Part shown: one piece after another, positions 9,422-18,332 of the stretch
How the letters are laid out: each line of letters starts with the position of its first letter
How positions within the stretch are numbered: position 1 is the stretch's first letter
Assembly (NCBI GenBank): GCA_020638465.1
Contig: JACKIM010000003.1
Span: 77,001-141,000 of the forward strand
Source of the DNA: Geminicoccaceae bacterium
GTDB taxonomy: Bacteria; Pseudomonadota; Alphaproteobacteria; Geminicoccales; Geminicoccaceae
Length of the DNA: 64,000 nt
Direction: 5' to 3'
Translations under genes and position numbers: made by a program
The notes under the pieces: generated by a model
What the model was told of the DNA's origin: nothing
The model's database searches: none
The model's input: the letters and a program-made list of their open reading frames with translations, nothing else

Positions 9422-10156
9422 ATGACTGCCGTCAATCCGCATCCGACCTGTCCGACGGGAGCCGATCGCAGGCCATCCGAGCCAACGCTGGGCGACCATG
9501 TCCACGAACAATTGCTGGACCGCATAAGGGCCGGCGTCTATCCGCTCGACAGCCGGCTGCCGAGCGAGATCGATCTGGCGGCCGAATTCGAGGTGTCGCG
9601 CCCGATCGTGCGCTCGGCACTCGCCCGGTTGCGCGAGGAGGGCCTGGTGGTCTCGCGCCGCGGTTCGGGGAGCTTCGTCGCCAGCAGCAGCGAAACCGGC
9701 ACCGGCGGCTACATGCAGCTCAAGAGCGTCGAGGACATCGCCGCGTGGTACGAATTCCGTCGCATGATCGAATCGGAGACCGCGGCGCGCGCCGCAAGCC
9801 GCGCATCGGGCGATGATGTCGCCAGGCTGGAAGCCATCGCACTGGAGATGGAGCGCACCCTCGACGAGGGCCGTTCAGGCGTGGAGGTCGACATCCGCTT
9901 TCACGACGCGATCGCCGCGATCGCCGACAACCGCTTTTTGCACCAGACCGTCATCATGATCCGCCCCCACCTCTATTTCATCGCCCGCTTTGTCCGCAGC
10001 CTCGGGCAGATGGGCTATCTGACCGGCCAGATCGAGGCGCGCGGCGAGCACCGGGCGATCATCGCGGCGATCAGGGCCGGCGATGCCGATGCGGCCCGCA
10101 GGGCGATGGTCGACCACGTCGACGGGTCTCACAGGAGGGTATTCAAGGGCGAGTAG
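9422..10156 (+). CDS. FadR-subfamily GntR transcriptional regulator
   Basis: 244 residues. The winged helix lies near residues 25-95 (HEQLLDRIRAG...LPSEIDLAAEFEVSRPIVRSAL) with the RRGSGSFV wing. An all-helical FCD effector domain follows from about 105, with acidic and histidine residues (DIRFHDAI, EHRAII) that usually bind a metal and carboxylate effector. FadR-type regulators next to sugar-acid operons commonly repress them until the acid is present. It is divergent from the ABC/enolase operon and is its likely regulator. No Shine-Dalgarno is evident before the ATG, and the suggested promoter would give a leaderless or nearly leaderless mRNA. Confidence 0.9.
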   Translation: MTAVNPHPTCPTGADRRPSEPTLGDHVHEQLLDRIRAGVYPLDSRLPSEIDLAAEFEVSRPIVRSALARLREEGLVVSRRGSGSFVASSSETGTGGYMQLKSVEDIAAWYEFRRMIESETAARAASRASGDDVARLEAIALEMERTLDEGRSGVEVDIRFHDAIAAIADNRFLHQTVIMIRPHLYFIARFVRSLGQMGYLTGQIEARGEHRAIIAAIRAGDADAARRAMVDHVDGSHRRVFKGE

Positions 10157-10300
10157 ATTCAGCCGTTGTGATTATATGTCATTCTGATCATTTTCACATT
10201 GATGAGACAAATGGACACCCCCGCCCCGTCGGGCTGATCATGTAAGAGTCATGATGAACGGGCATCGTCACAGCCCGTCGGAATAAAGCGGGAGAGTCTC

Positions 10301-11524
10301 ATGTCGATTGCCAGACCGGTCGTGCGGACCGTCGCACGAAACCTGTTGCTCATGGGCGCGTTCACGACGGCGGCGACAGCGCCATTCCCTGTCGATGCCC
10401 AGTCGGCAAGCGAAGTCGAAAGCCTGCAGAAGCAGATCGAGGAATTGCAGAAGCAGATCGACGATCTCAGGCAGAAGCAGACCGAGACGGCCAGGCGGGT
10501 GGAGGAGCCACCCACCGTCGGATCCGGCAACGACAAGGTGCGGCTGAGCATTTCGGGACAGGTCGACCGCGCCGTCCTGATGACCAATGACGGCCACAGC
10601 AGCGATGCATTCTTCGTCGACAACGACAACAGCTCGACGCGCATCCGCATGATCGGCGAGGCCGATGCGAGCGACGACGTCACGATCGGGTCCAACATCG
10701 AGGTGCAGTTCAAGAGCAATGCCAGCACGGCGGTCAACCAGCGCGACGAGCGCAATGTCGGCCCGAACAACTTCACCGAACGCAAGATGGAGATCTATGT
10801 CGACAGCAAGAGTCTTGGCCGCCTTTCCCTGGGCCAGGGCGACACGGCCTCGAACAGCACCTCGGAGGTCGATCTTTCCGGCACCACCGTCGTCGGCTAC
10901 TCGTCGATCGCCGACATGGCGGGCGGCATTCTCTTTCGCGACGGCAGCGATTTCACCGACATCACCATCGGCGACGGTTTCAGCAATCTCGATGGCCTGT
11001 CGCGGGATGACCGCATCCGCTACGACACTCCGGACTTCGGCGGCTTCAAGCTCTCGGGCTCGCTGGTCGCGGACGAGAGATCGGACATTGCCGCCCGCTT
11101 CTCCCGCCAATATGGCGAGACCAGGGTCGCGGCCGCGATCGCCTACGCTCACGACGATGGCGATTTCGACCAGGTCAACGGCTCCGCGTCGGTCCTGTTC
11201 GCGAACGGCATCAGCCTGACAGCGGCCGGCGGCAACCGGGACAACGACAACCGGGATGACGGCAGGTTCATCTACGGCAAGGTCGGCTACGAGACGAAGC
11301 TGGTCGAATACGGCACGACGGCCTTTGCCGTCGACTATCAGCATGGCGAGGATATCGGTGCCGATGGCGACAAGGGCAATTCGTTCGGCGCGTTCGCGGT
11401 GCAGAATCTCGATGATTTGGCGACCGACCTCTATTTCGGCTACCGGTACTACGACCTCGACCGGAACAACTTCGATCTTGATGCCATCAACGCCGTCATG
11501 ACCGGCGCGCGCGTGAAGTTCTGA
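10301..11524 (+). CDS. Outer-membrane porin
   Basis: 407 residues. A signal peptide ends near VDAQS. A short periplasmic coiled coil follows (about residues 36-70, repeated LQKQIEELQKQIDDL pattern), then a beta-barrel region of alternating short strands with acidic turns. It ends YRYYDLDR...NAVMTGARVKF, with a terminal phenylalanine as the outer-membrane insertion signal. This layout is that of alphaproteobacterial general porins. A Shine-Dalgarno GGGAGAG precedes the ATG. It lies between two acid-sugar import loci and may be the outer-membrane entry route for their substrates. Confidence 0.88.
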   Translation: MSIARPVVRTVARNLLLMGAFTTAATAPFPVDAQSASEVESLQKQIEELQKQIDDLRQKQTETARRVEEPPTVGSGNDKVRLSISGQVDRAVLMTNDGHSSDAFFVDNDNSSTRIRMIGEADASDDVTIGSNIEVQFKSNASTAVNQRDERNVGPNNFTERKMEIYVDSKSLGRLSLGQGDTASNSTSEVDLSGTTVVGYSSIADMAGGILFRDGSDFTDITIGDGFSNLDGLSRDDRIRYDTPDFGGFKLSGSLVADERSDIAARFSRQYGETRVAAAIAYAHDDGDFDQVNGSASVLFANGISLTAAGGNRDNDNRDDGRFIYGKVGYETKLVEYGTTAFAVDYQHGEDIGADGDKGNSFGAFAVQNLDDLATDLYFGYRYYDLDRNNFDLDAINAVMTGARVKF

Positions 11525-11709
11525 TGCAGCGCACTGTTGTCGCCCTGCTGGCGATACTGGCCGTCAACAGCTGCGGCGGCCAGTCCTACACGGCGCCGGA
11601 AGTCGACGAGCTCAAGCCCGGCCGTGGTCTCTTCACGGGCGACGAGGGCGCGTTTGTCATCCGTCCCCCGGCATCCACGATGAAACCGAAGAAACAGGAC
11701 CGTATCTGA
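11524..11709 (+). CDS. Small lipoprotein of unknown function
   Basis: 61 residues. It begins MQRTVVALLAILAVNSCGG, a short lipoprotein signal with the lipobox cysteine at about residue 17. The mature part is only about 44 residues and ends in a basic KPKKQDRI tail. The start overlaps the porin stop (TGATG), so the pair is co-translated. A hairpin terminator follows. I do not recognise a family. A helper of the porin, or an envelope-anchored peptide, is possible. Confidence 0.6.
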   Translation: MQRTVVALLAILAVNSCGGQSYTAPEVDELKPGRGLFTGDEGAFVIRPPASTMKPKKQDRI

Positions 11710-11724
11710 AGGACTTGCGGGCTG

Positions 11725-11760
11725 AAGCCGATCCCGGATATCGCCGCCGGGACCGGCTTT
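11725..11760 (+). terminator. Intrinsic terminator after the porin-lipoprotein pair
   Basis: An interrupted inverted repeat, AAGCCG-A-TCCCGG / CCGGGA-C-CGGCTT, with a 9-base loop, followed by TTCCTTTC. It lies 15 bp after the lipoprotein stop and just before the convergent aldolase gene ends. It may serve both directions. Confidence 0.65.
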
Positions 11761-11770
11761 CCTTTCGGCT

Positions 11771-12724
11771 TCATCCGGCCTTCCCCGTCATTCGGGCACT
11801 GCCGGATCCGGCCGCGAACTCGGGTATGTGCGCGGCGGCCGCCTCGCGGATGCGTTCCACGGCGGCACCATCGACACCGCTGTACGGCCAGAGCAGGCGG
11901 GGAGTGATCGTCGCCCATCCGCCGGCCGCCGCCATGGCCTTGTCGCAGGCATAGCCCGGAAGGCCGGATGCGAGAATGGGGGCGATGGCATCCGCCATGA
12001 ACGATGCGATGCGCCGTTCCAGATCGAGGGCCGCATCGGCGTCGGTGCGGACGAGCCCCGCCCAGGCGACGGCGGCGGCGGGATCGAGGCAGGCCATGTT
12101 CGAGTAGGAACCATGGGCGCCGGAAGCGATGCCGCTGGCGTAATGATGCCCTGGAATGAACACCGCGATCCGCTCCAGCACCGGCCGCATCGCTGCATAC
12201 CAGTGGCCATCTCCGCCCGCGCACTTGAGCCCGATCAGGGAAGGCACTGCAATGCAAGCCTTTTCCAGATCCTGCGGTGTGAGCACGGTCTTGGCATGCG
12301 GTGGGTTGTAGAGCACCAGCGGCATATCCTGCGCAGCCTGTGCACAGCCTTCGAGATATCTGCATGCAGCCGGCGGGTCGATCGGCGACCAGTCGGGCAA
12401 CGTGACCTGAATGGCAGCGGGTGCCAATCCGCTGGCGAATATGATGCGGTCGACGGCCTGCCGTGGAAGCGGATGCGATGCGCCGATCTGGAACGGCAAC
12501 CCCGCCTGCCGTGCCGCATGGGCGAAACGGCGGCTGACCGCCTCGAATTGTCCATCGGCAAGGCAGTGGAACTCGCTGGCCGTGCCGTGGACATACACGC
12601 CGTCGACACCCGCCGCGGCGAATGCCCGGACCTGTTCGTCGATGGCTTCGAGGCGGATGCCGCCATCCTCGCGCACATCGAGGAGAACGGTCGCCCACAC
12701 GCCGCGCAGGCGAGCAGCCGTCAT
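11771..12724 (-). CDS. Dihydrodipicolinate synthase/N-acetylneuraminate lyase-family aldolase
   Basis: About 317 residues from ATG 12724; an in-frame ATG at 12757 would overlap the upstream lyase gene by 13 bp. It is a class I aldolase fold. The Schiff-base lysine is in LIGLKCAGGD, the tyrosine in LVLYNPPH, and the substrate-carboxylate loop appears as GTASEF instead of the usual GTTGE. Enzymes of this family cleave or form pyruvate adducts. It follows the nanA-like gene on the same strand. Whether it works on sialic acid or on another 2-keto-3-deoxy acid is not clear. Confidence 0.8.
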   Translation of the reverse strand: MTAARLRGVWATVLLDVREDGGIRLEAIDEQVRAFAAAGVDGVYVHGTASEFHCLADGQFEAVSRRFAHAARQAGLPFQIGASHPLPRQAVDRIIFASGLAPAAIQVTLPDWSPIDPPAACRYLEGCAQAAQDMPLVLYNPPHAKTVLTPQDLEKACIAVPSLIGLKCAGGDGHWYAAMRPVLERIAVFIPGHHYASGIASGAHGSYSNMACLDPAAAVAWAGLVRTDADAALDLERRIASFMADAIAPILASGLPGYACDKAMAAAGGWATITPRLLWPYSGVDGAAVERIREAAAAHIPEFAAGSGSARMTGKAG

Positions 12725-12744
12725 CCGCGGCGGACGCCCCCCGT

Positions 12745-13641
12745 TCAGGCCAGCCATGGGCGCACCGCGTCCCCGGAGAGGAAGGCCGCGAGCTTCGTTT
12801 CGGCATCGTCGCAGCGCAGCGCCATGGGCAGGCGCGCGGGGCCGACATCGATACCGCCGATGCGCAGGGCAAGCTTGGTGCCGGGGACGACACCGGTTTC
12901 CATCAGCAGCTCGACGAAGCGCTGGGAGATGTCCTGAAGCTGGCGGGCGGTGGCGAGATCGCCCTCCCGAATCGCCCGGTGCAGGGCGACATACAGCTTG
13001 CCCAGGACATTGTAGGTGGTGCCGATACCGCCATCGCTGCCGAGCAACGCGCCCGTCGCATAGATTTCATCGAAGCCGAAATAGAAGGTCTTCCCCGGAT
13101 GCCGGCGGCGCAGCATCGAGAACTTGAAGAGGTCGGTGGAGGAGAATTTCACACCCTGCACACGGGGCAGTTCGAGGATGGCGGAGAGCAGGTCGAGCGG
13201 TAGCGGCCGGCCGGTGCGGATCGGGATTTCGTAGGCGATCAGCGGCAGGTCGGTGGCCGCCGACAATTCACGGTAGTAGGAAAGGATCTCGGAATCGCTG
13301 AACGGGTAGGAATGCGGCGGCAGGGCGGAGAGCGCATGATAGCCCAGCCGTGCAGCGTTGCGCGCCAGTTTGACCGAGGTGCCCAGCGAGGGCATGCCCA
13401 CATGGGCGATCAGCGTCGCGGGGTGGTTTTTCGCACTTTCCGCCACGACCGCCTGCTGTTCGAGCAGGGCATCGCTTTCCAGCAGTCCGGATTCGCCGCT
13501 GCTCCCGCCGACATACAACCCCGCCAGTCCCTGGCCGAGGACATGGGCATCCAGCCGGCGCTGGCGCTCGGGATCGAATTCGCCCTGATCGTTCATTGCG
13601 GTCAGCAGGGCTACATACATGCCGGAAAGGGGCTTTGTCAT
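12745..13641 (-). CDS. nanA: N-acetylneuraminate lyase-like aldolase
   Basis: 298 residues. GLYVGGSSGES is the lyase form of the GxTGE carboxylate loop. AYEIPIRTG holds the catalytic tyrosine and VQGVKFSSTD the Schiff-base lysine. YFGFDEIYATGALLG and GGIGTTYN are typical of NanA rather than DapA. The reaction would be N-acetylneuraminate to N-acetylmannosamine plus pyruvate. It is divergent from a GntR regulator, SiaP-like TRAP genes lie beyond, and NanK and NanE are encoded nearby. That context supports the assignment. Confidence 0.82.
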   Translation of the reverse strand: MTKPLSGMYVALLTAMNDQGEFDPERQRRLDAHVLGQGLAGLYVGGSSGESGLLESDALLEQQAVVAESAKNHPATLIAHVGMPSLGTSVKLARNAARLGYHALSALPPHSYPFSDSEILSYYRELSAATDLPLIAYEIPIRTGRPLPLDLLSAILELPRVQGVKFSSTDLFKFSMLRRRHPGKTFYFGFDEIYATGALLGSDGGIGTTYNVLGKLYVALHRAIREGDLATARQLQDISQRFVELLMETGVVPGTKLALRIGGIDVGPARLPMALRCDDAETKLAAFLSGDAVRPWLA

Positions 13642-13740
13642 GGGATGTCCGGTTGCTGGATGACGGGTCGCGGCCGGCAGGTCGTGCGTGATGGGCCCGA
13701 ATGCGGCACCCGCCGGAATGCGATGACCATGCGCCCTGCT

Positions 13741-13778
13741 TTTTGGTTTGACAATACGGAATTATTGTCTTACCAAAA
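13741..13778. promoter_or_regulatory. 38-bp near-perfect palindrome, probable NanR operator
   Basis: Two 16-base arms, TTTTGGTTTGACAATA and TATTGTCTTACCAAAA, surround a 6-base centre with only two mismatched pairs. Each arm contains an element fitting the FadR-family pattern TNGT-N3-ACNA (TGGTTTGACAA and TTGTCTTACCA). It lies between the divergent nanA-like gene (start 13641) and the regulator (start 13843), so one site could control both transcripts. Confidence 0.7.
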
Positions 13779-13842
13779 TTTCCACAAACTGATCCCGTTA
13801 TTCTGCCGGATGGCCCGCCGGGCCGGACGAGGGAGGCTCAAG

Positions 13843-14580
13843 GTGCAGCTCGCGGCCGATGGCACGCGCGGACAGGGGCGTGTCGCCGACATGATCGCCG
13901 ATACGCTGATCAGCGAGATCCGCTGCGGAAAGATCGCGATCGATGACGTGCTGCCGAGCGAGCGCTCGCTGTGCGCCCGTTTCGACGCGTCGCGGCCGAC
14001 GGTGCGCGAGGCCCTCTCGCAGGTGCAGCTCCGGGGCTACATCCATGCGGGCGGCGGCAAGCGGCCACGGGCGGCATGGCCATCGCTGGCGGGGATCCTG
14101 CGGGGCGCCGGCGACGTCATCCGCGATATTCTCGGCGATACCGAAAGCTCGGCCCATCTGGAACAGATGCGCCACTTCATCGAGACGGGGGCCATGCGCG
14201 AGGCGGCCAGCCGGGCCGATCATCTCCAGATCGCGCAGATGCGTCATGCGCTCGAAACCAATTTCGAGGCCATCGGCACCTCCGGTTTCGCCGCCAGCGA
14301 CCTCGCGTTCCATCGTTCGCTCGTGTCGGTGGTCGGCAATCCGATCATATTGACACTGCATGATCTTTTCGTCTCGGACATGCTCGCGCGAAGGCCGCCG
14401 GAACCCGACCGGCTCACCCACGACCGGCTGGTCTACGAGGAACACCGCCAGATCTACGACGCCGTACTCAAGGGTGACGTGATCGCTGCTACCGAGGTCA
14501 TGGACCGGCATCTGGCCCGCTCCTATCGTGCCAGTCTCGGTTCGCCCAGGACTCTTTCGACCGGCGGTGATGGGGCGTAA
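13843..14580 (+). CDS. FadR-subfamily GntR regulator, NanR-like
   Basis: About 245 residues from a GTG at 13843 with a strong Shine-Dalgarno GGGAGG; an in-frame ATG at 13810 has no such signal. The N-terminal winged helix includes LPSERSLCARFDASRPTVREAL, followed by an FCD domain (HRSLVSVVGNPI, EEHRQIYDAVLKGD). It is immediately upstream of the SiaP-like gene and divergent from nanA, the usual place of a sialic-acid repressor. NanR function is inferred from context. Confidence 0.85.
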   Translation: MQLAADGTRGQGRVADMIADTLISEIRCGKIAIDDVLPSERSLCARFDASRPTVREALSQVQLRGYIHAGGGKRPRAAWPSLAGILRGAGDVIRDILGDTESSAHLEQMRHFIETGAMREAASRADHLQIAQMRHALETNFEAIGTSGFAASDLAFHRSLVSVVGNPIILTLHDLFVSDMLARRPPEPDRLTHDRLVYEEHRQIYDAVLKGDVIAATEVMDRHLARSYRASLGSPRTLSTGGDGA

Positions 14581-14631
14581 CCGACCTGCATCGCCGCACC
14601 GCGAAAAAAACCAAATGGAGGAATTCTTGCA

Positions 14632-15588
14632 ATGTTGAAGAAAATGCTGGCCGCCACCGCCCTGGCGGTCCTGCTCACTGCGACCGCTTCCGCCCGCGAG
14701 CTGACGCTCGGATCGCAGGACAACGAGCAGTCCAATCCCTACAAGGGTGCCCTGGCCATGCAGGAGAAGCTGGCCGAGCTGTCCGGCGGCGATCTCACCC
14801 TCAAGCTGTTCCCCAATTCGCAGCTGGGCGACTTCAAGGCCATGGTCGCCCAGATGCAGGCCGGCGAGCTGGACATGGCGATGACCGGCTATCCCGACAT
14901 GTCCTACATCATTCCCGAACTCAAGCTGATCGGCGCTCCCTATGTCGTGCGCGACTTCGATCACCTGAAGACGATCCTTGCCGGGCCGTGGGGCCAGGAC
15001 ATGGAGCAGAAGTTCGAGGCGCAGAACGTCAAAATTCTCGATGTGTGGTATTATGGAACGCGCCAGACCACGGCCAACAGGCCGATCAACTCGATCGAGG
15101 ACCTCAAGGGCCTGCGGATGCGCACTCCGAACGTGCCCTTCCTGATCGCCTATGCCTCCGCCGTCGGCGCGACGCCCGCTCCGGTCGCGTTTGCCGAGGT
15201 CTATCTGGCCCTGCAGACCAACCAGGTCGACGCCGAGGAAAATCCGCTGCCGACCATCGAGGCCATGAAGTTCTATGAAGTGCAGAGCGCTGTGGCCATC
15301 ACCAACCATTTCATCGCTTCCAGCGCCATGCAGATCTCGCTCGATACGTGGAACAGTCTCAGCGAACAGGAGCAGGGCTGGCTCATGGAAGCCATCAAGG
15401 CCGGCGGCGAGGTGAACGACACCCTCAATTTCGATGGCGAGGCCAAACTGCTCGACGAGTTCGCCAAGCGCGGGCTCACCGTCACCCATCCCGACCTCGA
15501 ACCGTTCCGTGCGGCCATGCAGCCCTATTACGACGAGCTTGAGGCCGAGTTCGGCAAGGGCTCGATTGCCGCCGTCATCGGCGACTGA
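14632..15588 (+). CDS. siaP: TRAP transporter solute-binding protein, SiaP-like
   Basis: 318 residues with a signal peptide ending near ASARE. A DctP-family fold. The segment GTRQTTANRPINS...LKGLRMRTPN, then AFAEVYLALQTNQVDAEENPL and KFYEVQ, closely matches the sialic-acid binding protein SiaP as I recall it. R164 of the precursor sits in the position of the conserved carboxylate-binding arginine. The start has a Shine-Dalgarno GGAGG. It delivers ligand to the membrane pair encoded downstream. Confidence 0.85.
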   Translation: MLKKMLAATALAVLLTATASARELTLGSQDNEQSNPYKGALAMQEKLAELSGGDLTLKLFPNSQLGDFKAMVAQMQAGELDMAMTGYPDMSYIIPELKLIGAPYVVRDFDHLKTILAGPWGQDMEQKFEAQNVKILDVWYYGTRQTTANRPINSIEDLKGLRMRTPNVPFLIAYASAVGATPAPVAFAEVYLALQTNQVDAEENPLPTIEAMKFYEVQSAVAITNHFIASSAMQISLDTWNSLSEQEQGWLMEAIKAGGEVNDTLNFDGEAKLLDEFAKRGLTVTHPDLEPFRAAMQPYYDELEAEFGKGSIAAVIGD

Positions 15589-15666
15589 CAATTCATCGCG
15601 ACTGCAAGGCGGGGCCATGTGCCGGCCTCGCCGCTTCCATGTTTCCGGTGTGCAGGGAGAGAGCCG

Positions 15667-16152
15667 ATGGACCGGCCACCCGCCCGATACGGCTTCGAGG
15701 GCGTGCTCGCCTCGCTGGCCTTCATCGCGCTTTTGAGCGTGCTTCTCGTCCAGATCCTCGGGCGCACGCCGCTGTTCAATGGACCGGTGTGGACCGAGGA
15801 ACTGGCCCGCTGGATCTGGGTATGGATGGCATTCTTCGCCATCGGCGAGGCCGAGCGCACGGACAGCCAGTTGCGCATGGACTTCCTGGCGGGCTTCCTC
15901 CCGGAGATCGTCAGGAGAGCCGTGCGGATGATGATCGACATCGTCTATCTCGCCATTTCCGGACATCTGGTGTGGATCGCATGGAAGACCGTGCTTCGCA
16001 CGTGGAATAACGAATCGGTGACGCTGCCGCTTTCGGATGCGGCCATGTATGCCGCGGCCCTCGCAGGTTTCGTCTTTGTCGTCCACCGTGTCGTCCGCCG
16101 GCTGATTCGCGGCTGCCGCCGACCCTCCTCCGCCGAAGGGATCCGTTCATGA
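15667..16152 (+). CDS. siaQ: TRAP transporter small membrane subunit (DctQ/SiaQ type)
   Basis: 161 residues with four predicted membrane helices. The family motif WTEELARWIWVWMAF is at about residues 40-54. The start at ATG 15667 follows AGGGAGAGAG. In Haemophilus SiaQ and SiaM are fused; here they are separate proteins whose genes overlap by 4 bp. Confidence 0.88.
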   Translation: MDRPPARYGFEGVLASLAFIALLSVLLVQILGRTPLFNGPVWTEELARWIWVWMAFFAIGEAERTDSQLRMDFLAGFLPEIVRRAVRMMIDIVYLAISGHLVWIAWKTVLRTWNNESVTLPLSDAAMYAAALAGFVFVVHRVVRRLIRGCRRPSSAEGIRS

Positions 16153-17423
16153 TCCTCGCCACCGTCGCCCTCGGCTGGCTCCTGCTCGTCCTTGTCGGCG
16201 TCCCCATCGGCGTGGCCATGGTCTTCGTCTCGATGGGCTACTTCTACCACAGCGGCCTCGGGCTGATGTTCGCGGTGCAGCGCATGGCCGACGGTCTCAA
16301 CTCGTTTCCGCTGCTGGCCGTGCCGCTGTTCATCCTTGCGGCGGCGATCCTCAATTCCGCCGGCATCACCAATCACCTGTTCGGCTTTGCCCGCGCCCTG
16401 GTCGGCCACATTCCGGGAGGTCTGGGACATGTCAATGTTCTCGCTTCGTTGTTTTTCTCCGGCATGTCCGGTTCGGCCATGGCCGACGCCGGCGGGCTCG
16501 GCAAGATGGAGATCGAGGCGATGCGCAAGGCGGGCTATGACGACGAGTTCTCGGGCTCGGTGACAGCCGCCTCGTCGATGATCGGCCCGCTGGTGCCACC
16601 GTCGATCACCATGGTGCTCTACGGCGTGATCTCCAACACCTCGATCGGGGCCCTGTTCATGGGTGGCGTGATACCGGGGGTGATGTGCGCCGCGTCACTG
16701 ATGGTGATGGTCTACGTCCTCGCCCGCAGGCGCGACTACCCGCGCGATCCGAAAAGCAGTGCCGGCGACATCGGCAGACTGTTCATCCGCTCGCTGCCCG
16801 CCCTGCTGACACCGCTGGTCATCATCGGCGGCATCTTCTCCGGTTTCTTTTCACCCACCGAGGCGGCGGCCATCACCGTGGTCTACGCCATCCTCATCGA
16901 CCTGGTCTTCTACCGCGAGCTCACCTGGCGGCGGCTGTGGGATGCCATCTACGAAACGTCGGCCACGTCGGGTGCCATAGCCACCATCATTGCCGGGGTC
17001 AGCCTGCTCGGTTTCGTGCTGGCCCGAGAACAGGCGCCGCAATACATCGCCTCGCTGTTCCTTGCCATCGCCGATGGCCCCGTGAGCTTCCTCATCGCCG
17101 TCAACCTGATGATCTTCGTGCTCGGCGCCTTCATCGAATCGCTGGTCATCCTGCTGATCGTCGTGCCGATCCTGGTGCCCGTGGCGCTCGGTTTCGGCAT
17201 CGACCCGATCCATTTCGGCATCATCGTGGTGCTCAACCTGATGATCTCGATCCTCACGCCACCCATGGGCATGGCCCTGTTCGTCGTTGCCCAGGTGGGG
17301 AATATCCCCTTCCAGAAACTTGCCCGCGGCATCCTGCCCTGGCTGATCCCGCCCGTCGTCGTGCTGGTGCTCGTCTGCACCTTCCCGATTCTCGCGACCG
17401 GCCTGCCCAGCCTGCTGCAATAG
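16149..17423 (+). CDS. siaM: TRAP transporter large membrane subunit (DctM/SiaM type)
   Basis: 424 residues, the normal length for DctM, with about 12 hydrophobic segments. Typical motifs include FFSGMSGSAMADAGGLGKMEIEAM, the SSMIGPLVPPSI half-helix and FFSPTEAAAITVVYA. It uses the sodium gradient to move substrate with the binding protein. It is the last gene of the regulator-siaPQM run and ends 36 bp from the convergent NanK gene. Confidence 0.9.
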   Translation: MILATVALGWLLLVLVGVPIGVAMVFVSMGYFYHSGLGLMFAVQRMADGLNSFPLLAVPLFILAAAILNSAGITNHLFGFARALVGHIPGGLGHVNVLASLFFSGMSGSAMADAGGLGKMEIEAMRKAGYDDEFSGSVTAASSMIGPLVPPSITMVLYGVISNTSIGALFMGGVIPGVMCAASLMVMVYVLARRRDYPRDPKSSAGDIGRLFIRSLPALLTPLVIIGGIFSGFFSPTEAAAITVVYAILIDLVFYRELTWRRLWDAIYETSATSGAIATIIAGVSLLGFVLAREQAPQYIASLFLAIADGPVSFLIAVNLMIFVLGAFIESLVILLIVVPILVPVALGFGIDPIHFGIIVVLNLMISILTPPMGMALFVVAQVGNIPFQKLARGILPWLIPPVVVLVLVCTFPILATGLPSLLQ

Positions 17424-17459
17424 CCGGACGGACGGGCCGGGCATCCCGGAAAGCCGCCT

Positions 17460-18332
17460 TCATCGCCCCTTCTCCCCGGGAGCTGCCGTGCATTCCGCCC
17501 GCGCGAGGGCCGCGATCCCGATAACTCCCGCATCCGCGCCCAGGGCCGCCGCGACAAGCGACGGCCGCAGCCGGTCCGGGCGGGCATCGCACTGCCGGCG
17601 CAGGCGCTCCAGATAACCCCCGGCCATGCCGACACCGCCGCCGATGACGATGACCTGCGGATCGAAGGCCAATTGCAGGTTGCAGCAGAGCAGCGCCACA
17701 TCGACTGCCGAAGCCCGCACGACCGCCTCCGCCCAGCTTTCGCCCGCCGCACAGGCCGCGAAGATCGCGGGTGCGCGCAGATCGTGCCCCGCCCGCCTCG
17801 CCGCCGCCTCGATGCCAAGCCCCGAAGCCCTGTCCTCCAGGCGTGCGCCGACGCCATCGATCGCCTGCCCGAAGCTCCCGGCCACACCGCCACGGCCGAC
17901 AAGCAGCCGGCCATGGGTCACGACCCCGCCGCCAATGCCGGTGGAAACGGTGAGGAATACCATGTCGCGCCCCTGCCCCGCGCCATGCAGATATTCCCCC
18001 CACGCAGCCGCCTGCGCATCGTTGGCGAGAACGGGCCGGCAGCCGAATGCCGCACCGAGCCGGTCGGCCAGTGGATAGTGCGGCGGTATCGCCAGCGTAC
18101 CGGTGTTGAGCGGCGACCAGCAGCCCCCGGCCACCACACCCGTCACCGCACAGCCGATCCCGTCATAACGGCCCTCCCAGCCTTCGACCGCCCGGACGAT
18201 CTGTCCGATCCACTCCTCCGGGCCGGTCTCCCGCCGGGTCGCCATGACCCTGCGCTCGACGACCGTTGCCCCATCGACGAGACTTGCCAGGATTTTCGTC
18301 CCACCGATGTCCAGCGCCAGGATCGGGCTCAT
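17460..18332 (-). CDS. nanK: ROK-family kinase, probable N-acetylmannosamine kinase
   Basis: About 290 residues starting MSPILALDIGGTKI (ATP phosphate-binding loop), with a second nucleotide motif STGIGGGVV. The zinc-binding CxCGxxGC motif of many ROK proteins is absent; the equivalent region reads ARLEDRASGLGIEAAA. The start codon overlaps the stop of the NanE-like gene (ATGA), so the two are coupled. In that context the reaction is ManNAc to ManNAc-6-phosphate. Confidence 0.82.
   Translation of the reverse strand: MSPILALDIGGTKILASLVDGATVVERRVMATRRETGPEEWIGQIVRAVEGWEGRYDGIGCAVTGVVAGGCWSPLNTGTLAIPPHYPLADRLGAAFGCRPVLANDAQAAAWGEYLHGAGQGRDMVFLTVSTGIGGGVVTHGRLLVGRGGVAGSFGQAIDGVGARLEDRASGLGIEAAARRAGHDLRAPAIFAACAAGESWAEAVVRASAVDVALLCCNLQLAFDPQVIVIGGGVGMAGGYLERLRRQCDARPDRLRPSLVAAALGADAGVIGIAALARAECTAAPGEKGR

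Noticed and set aside
13798..16086. Very long minus-strand open frame of 762 codons
   Set aside because: It is antisense to the GntR, SiaP and SiaQ genes, all of which have clear family motifs. High GC keeps the opposite strand open.
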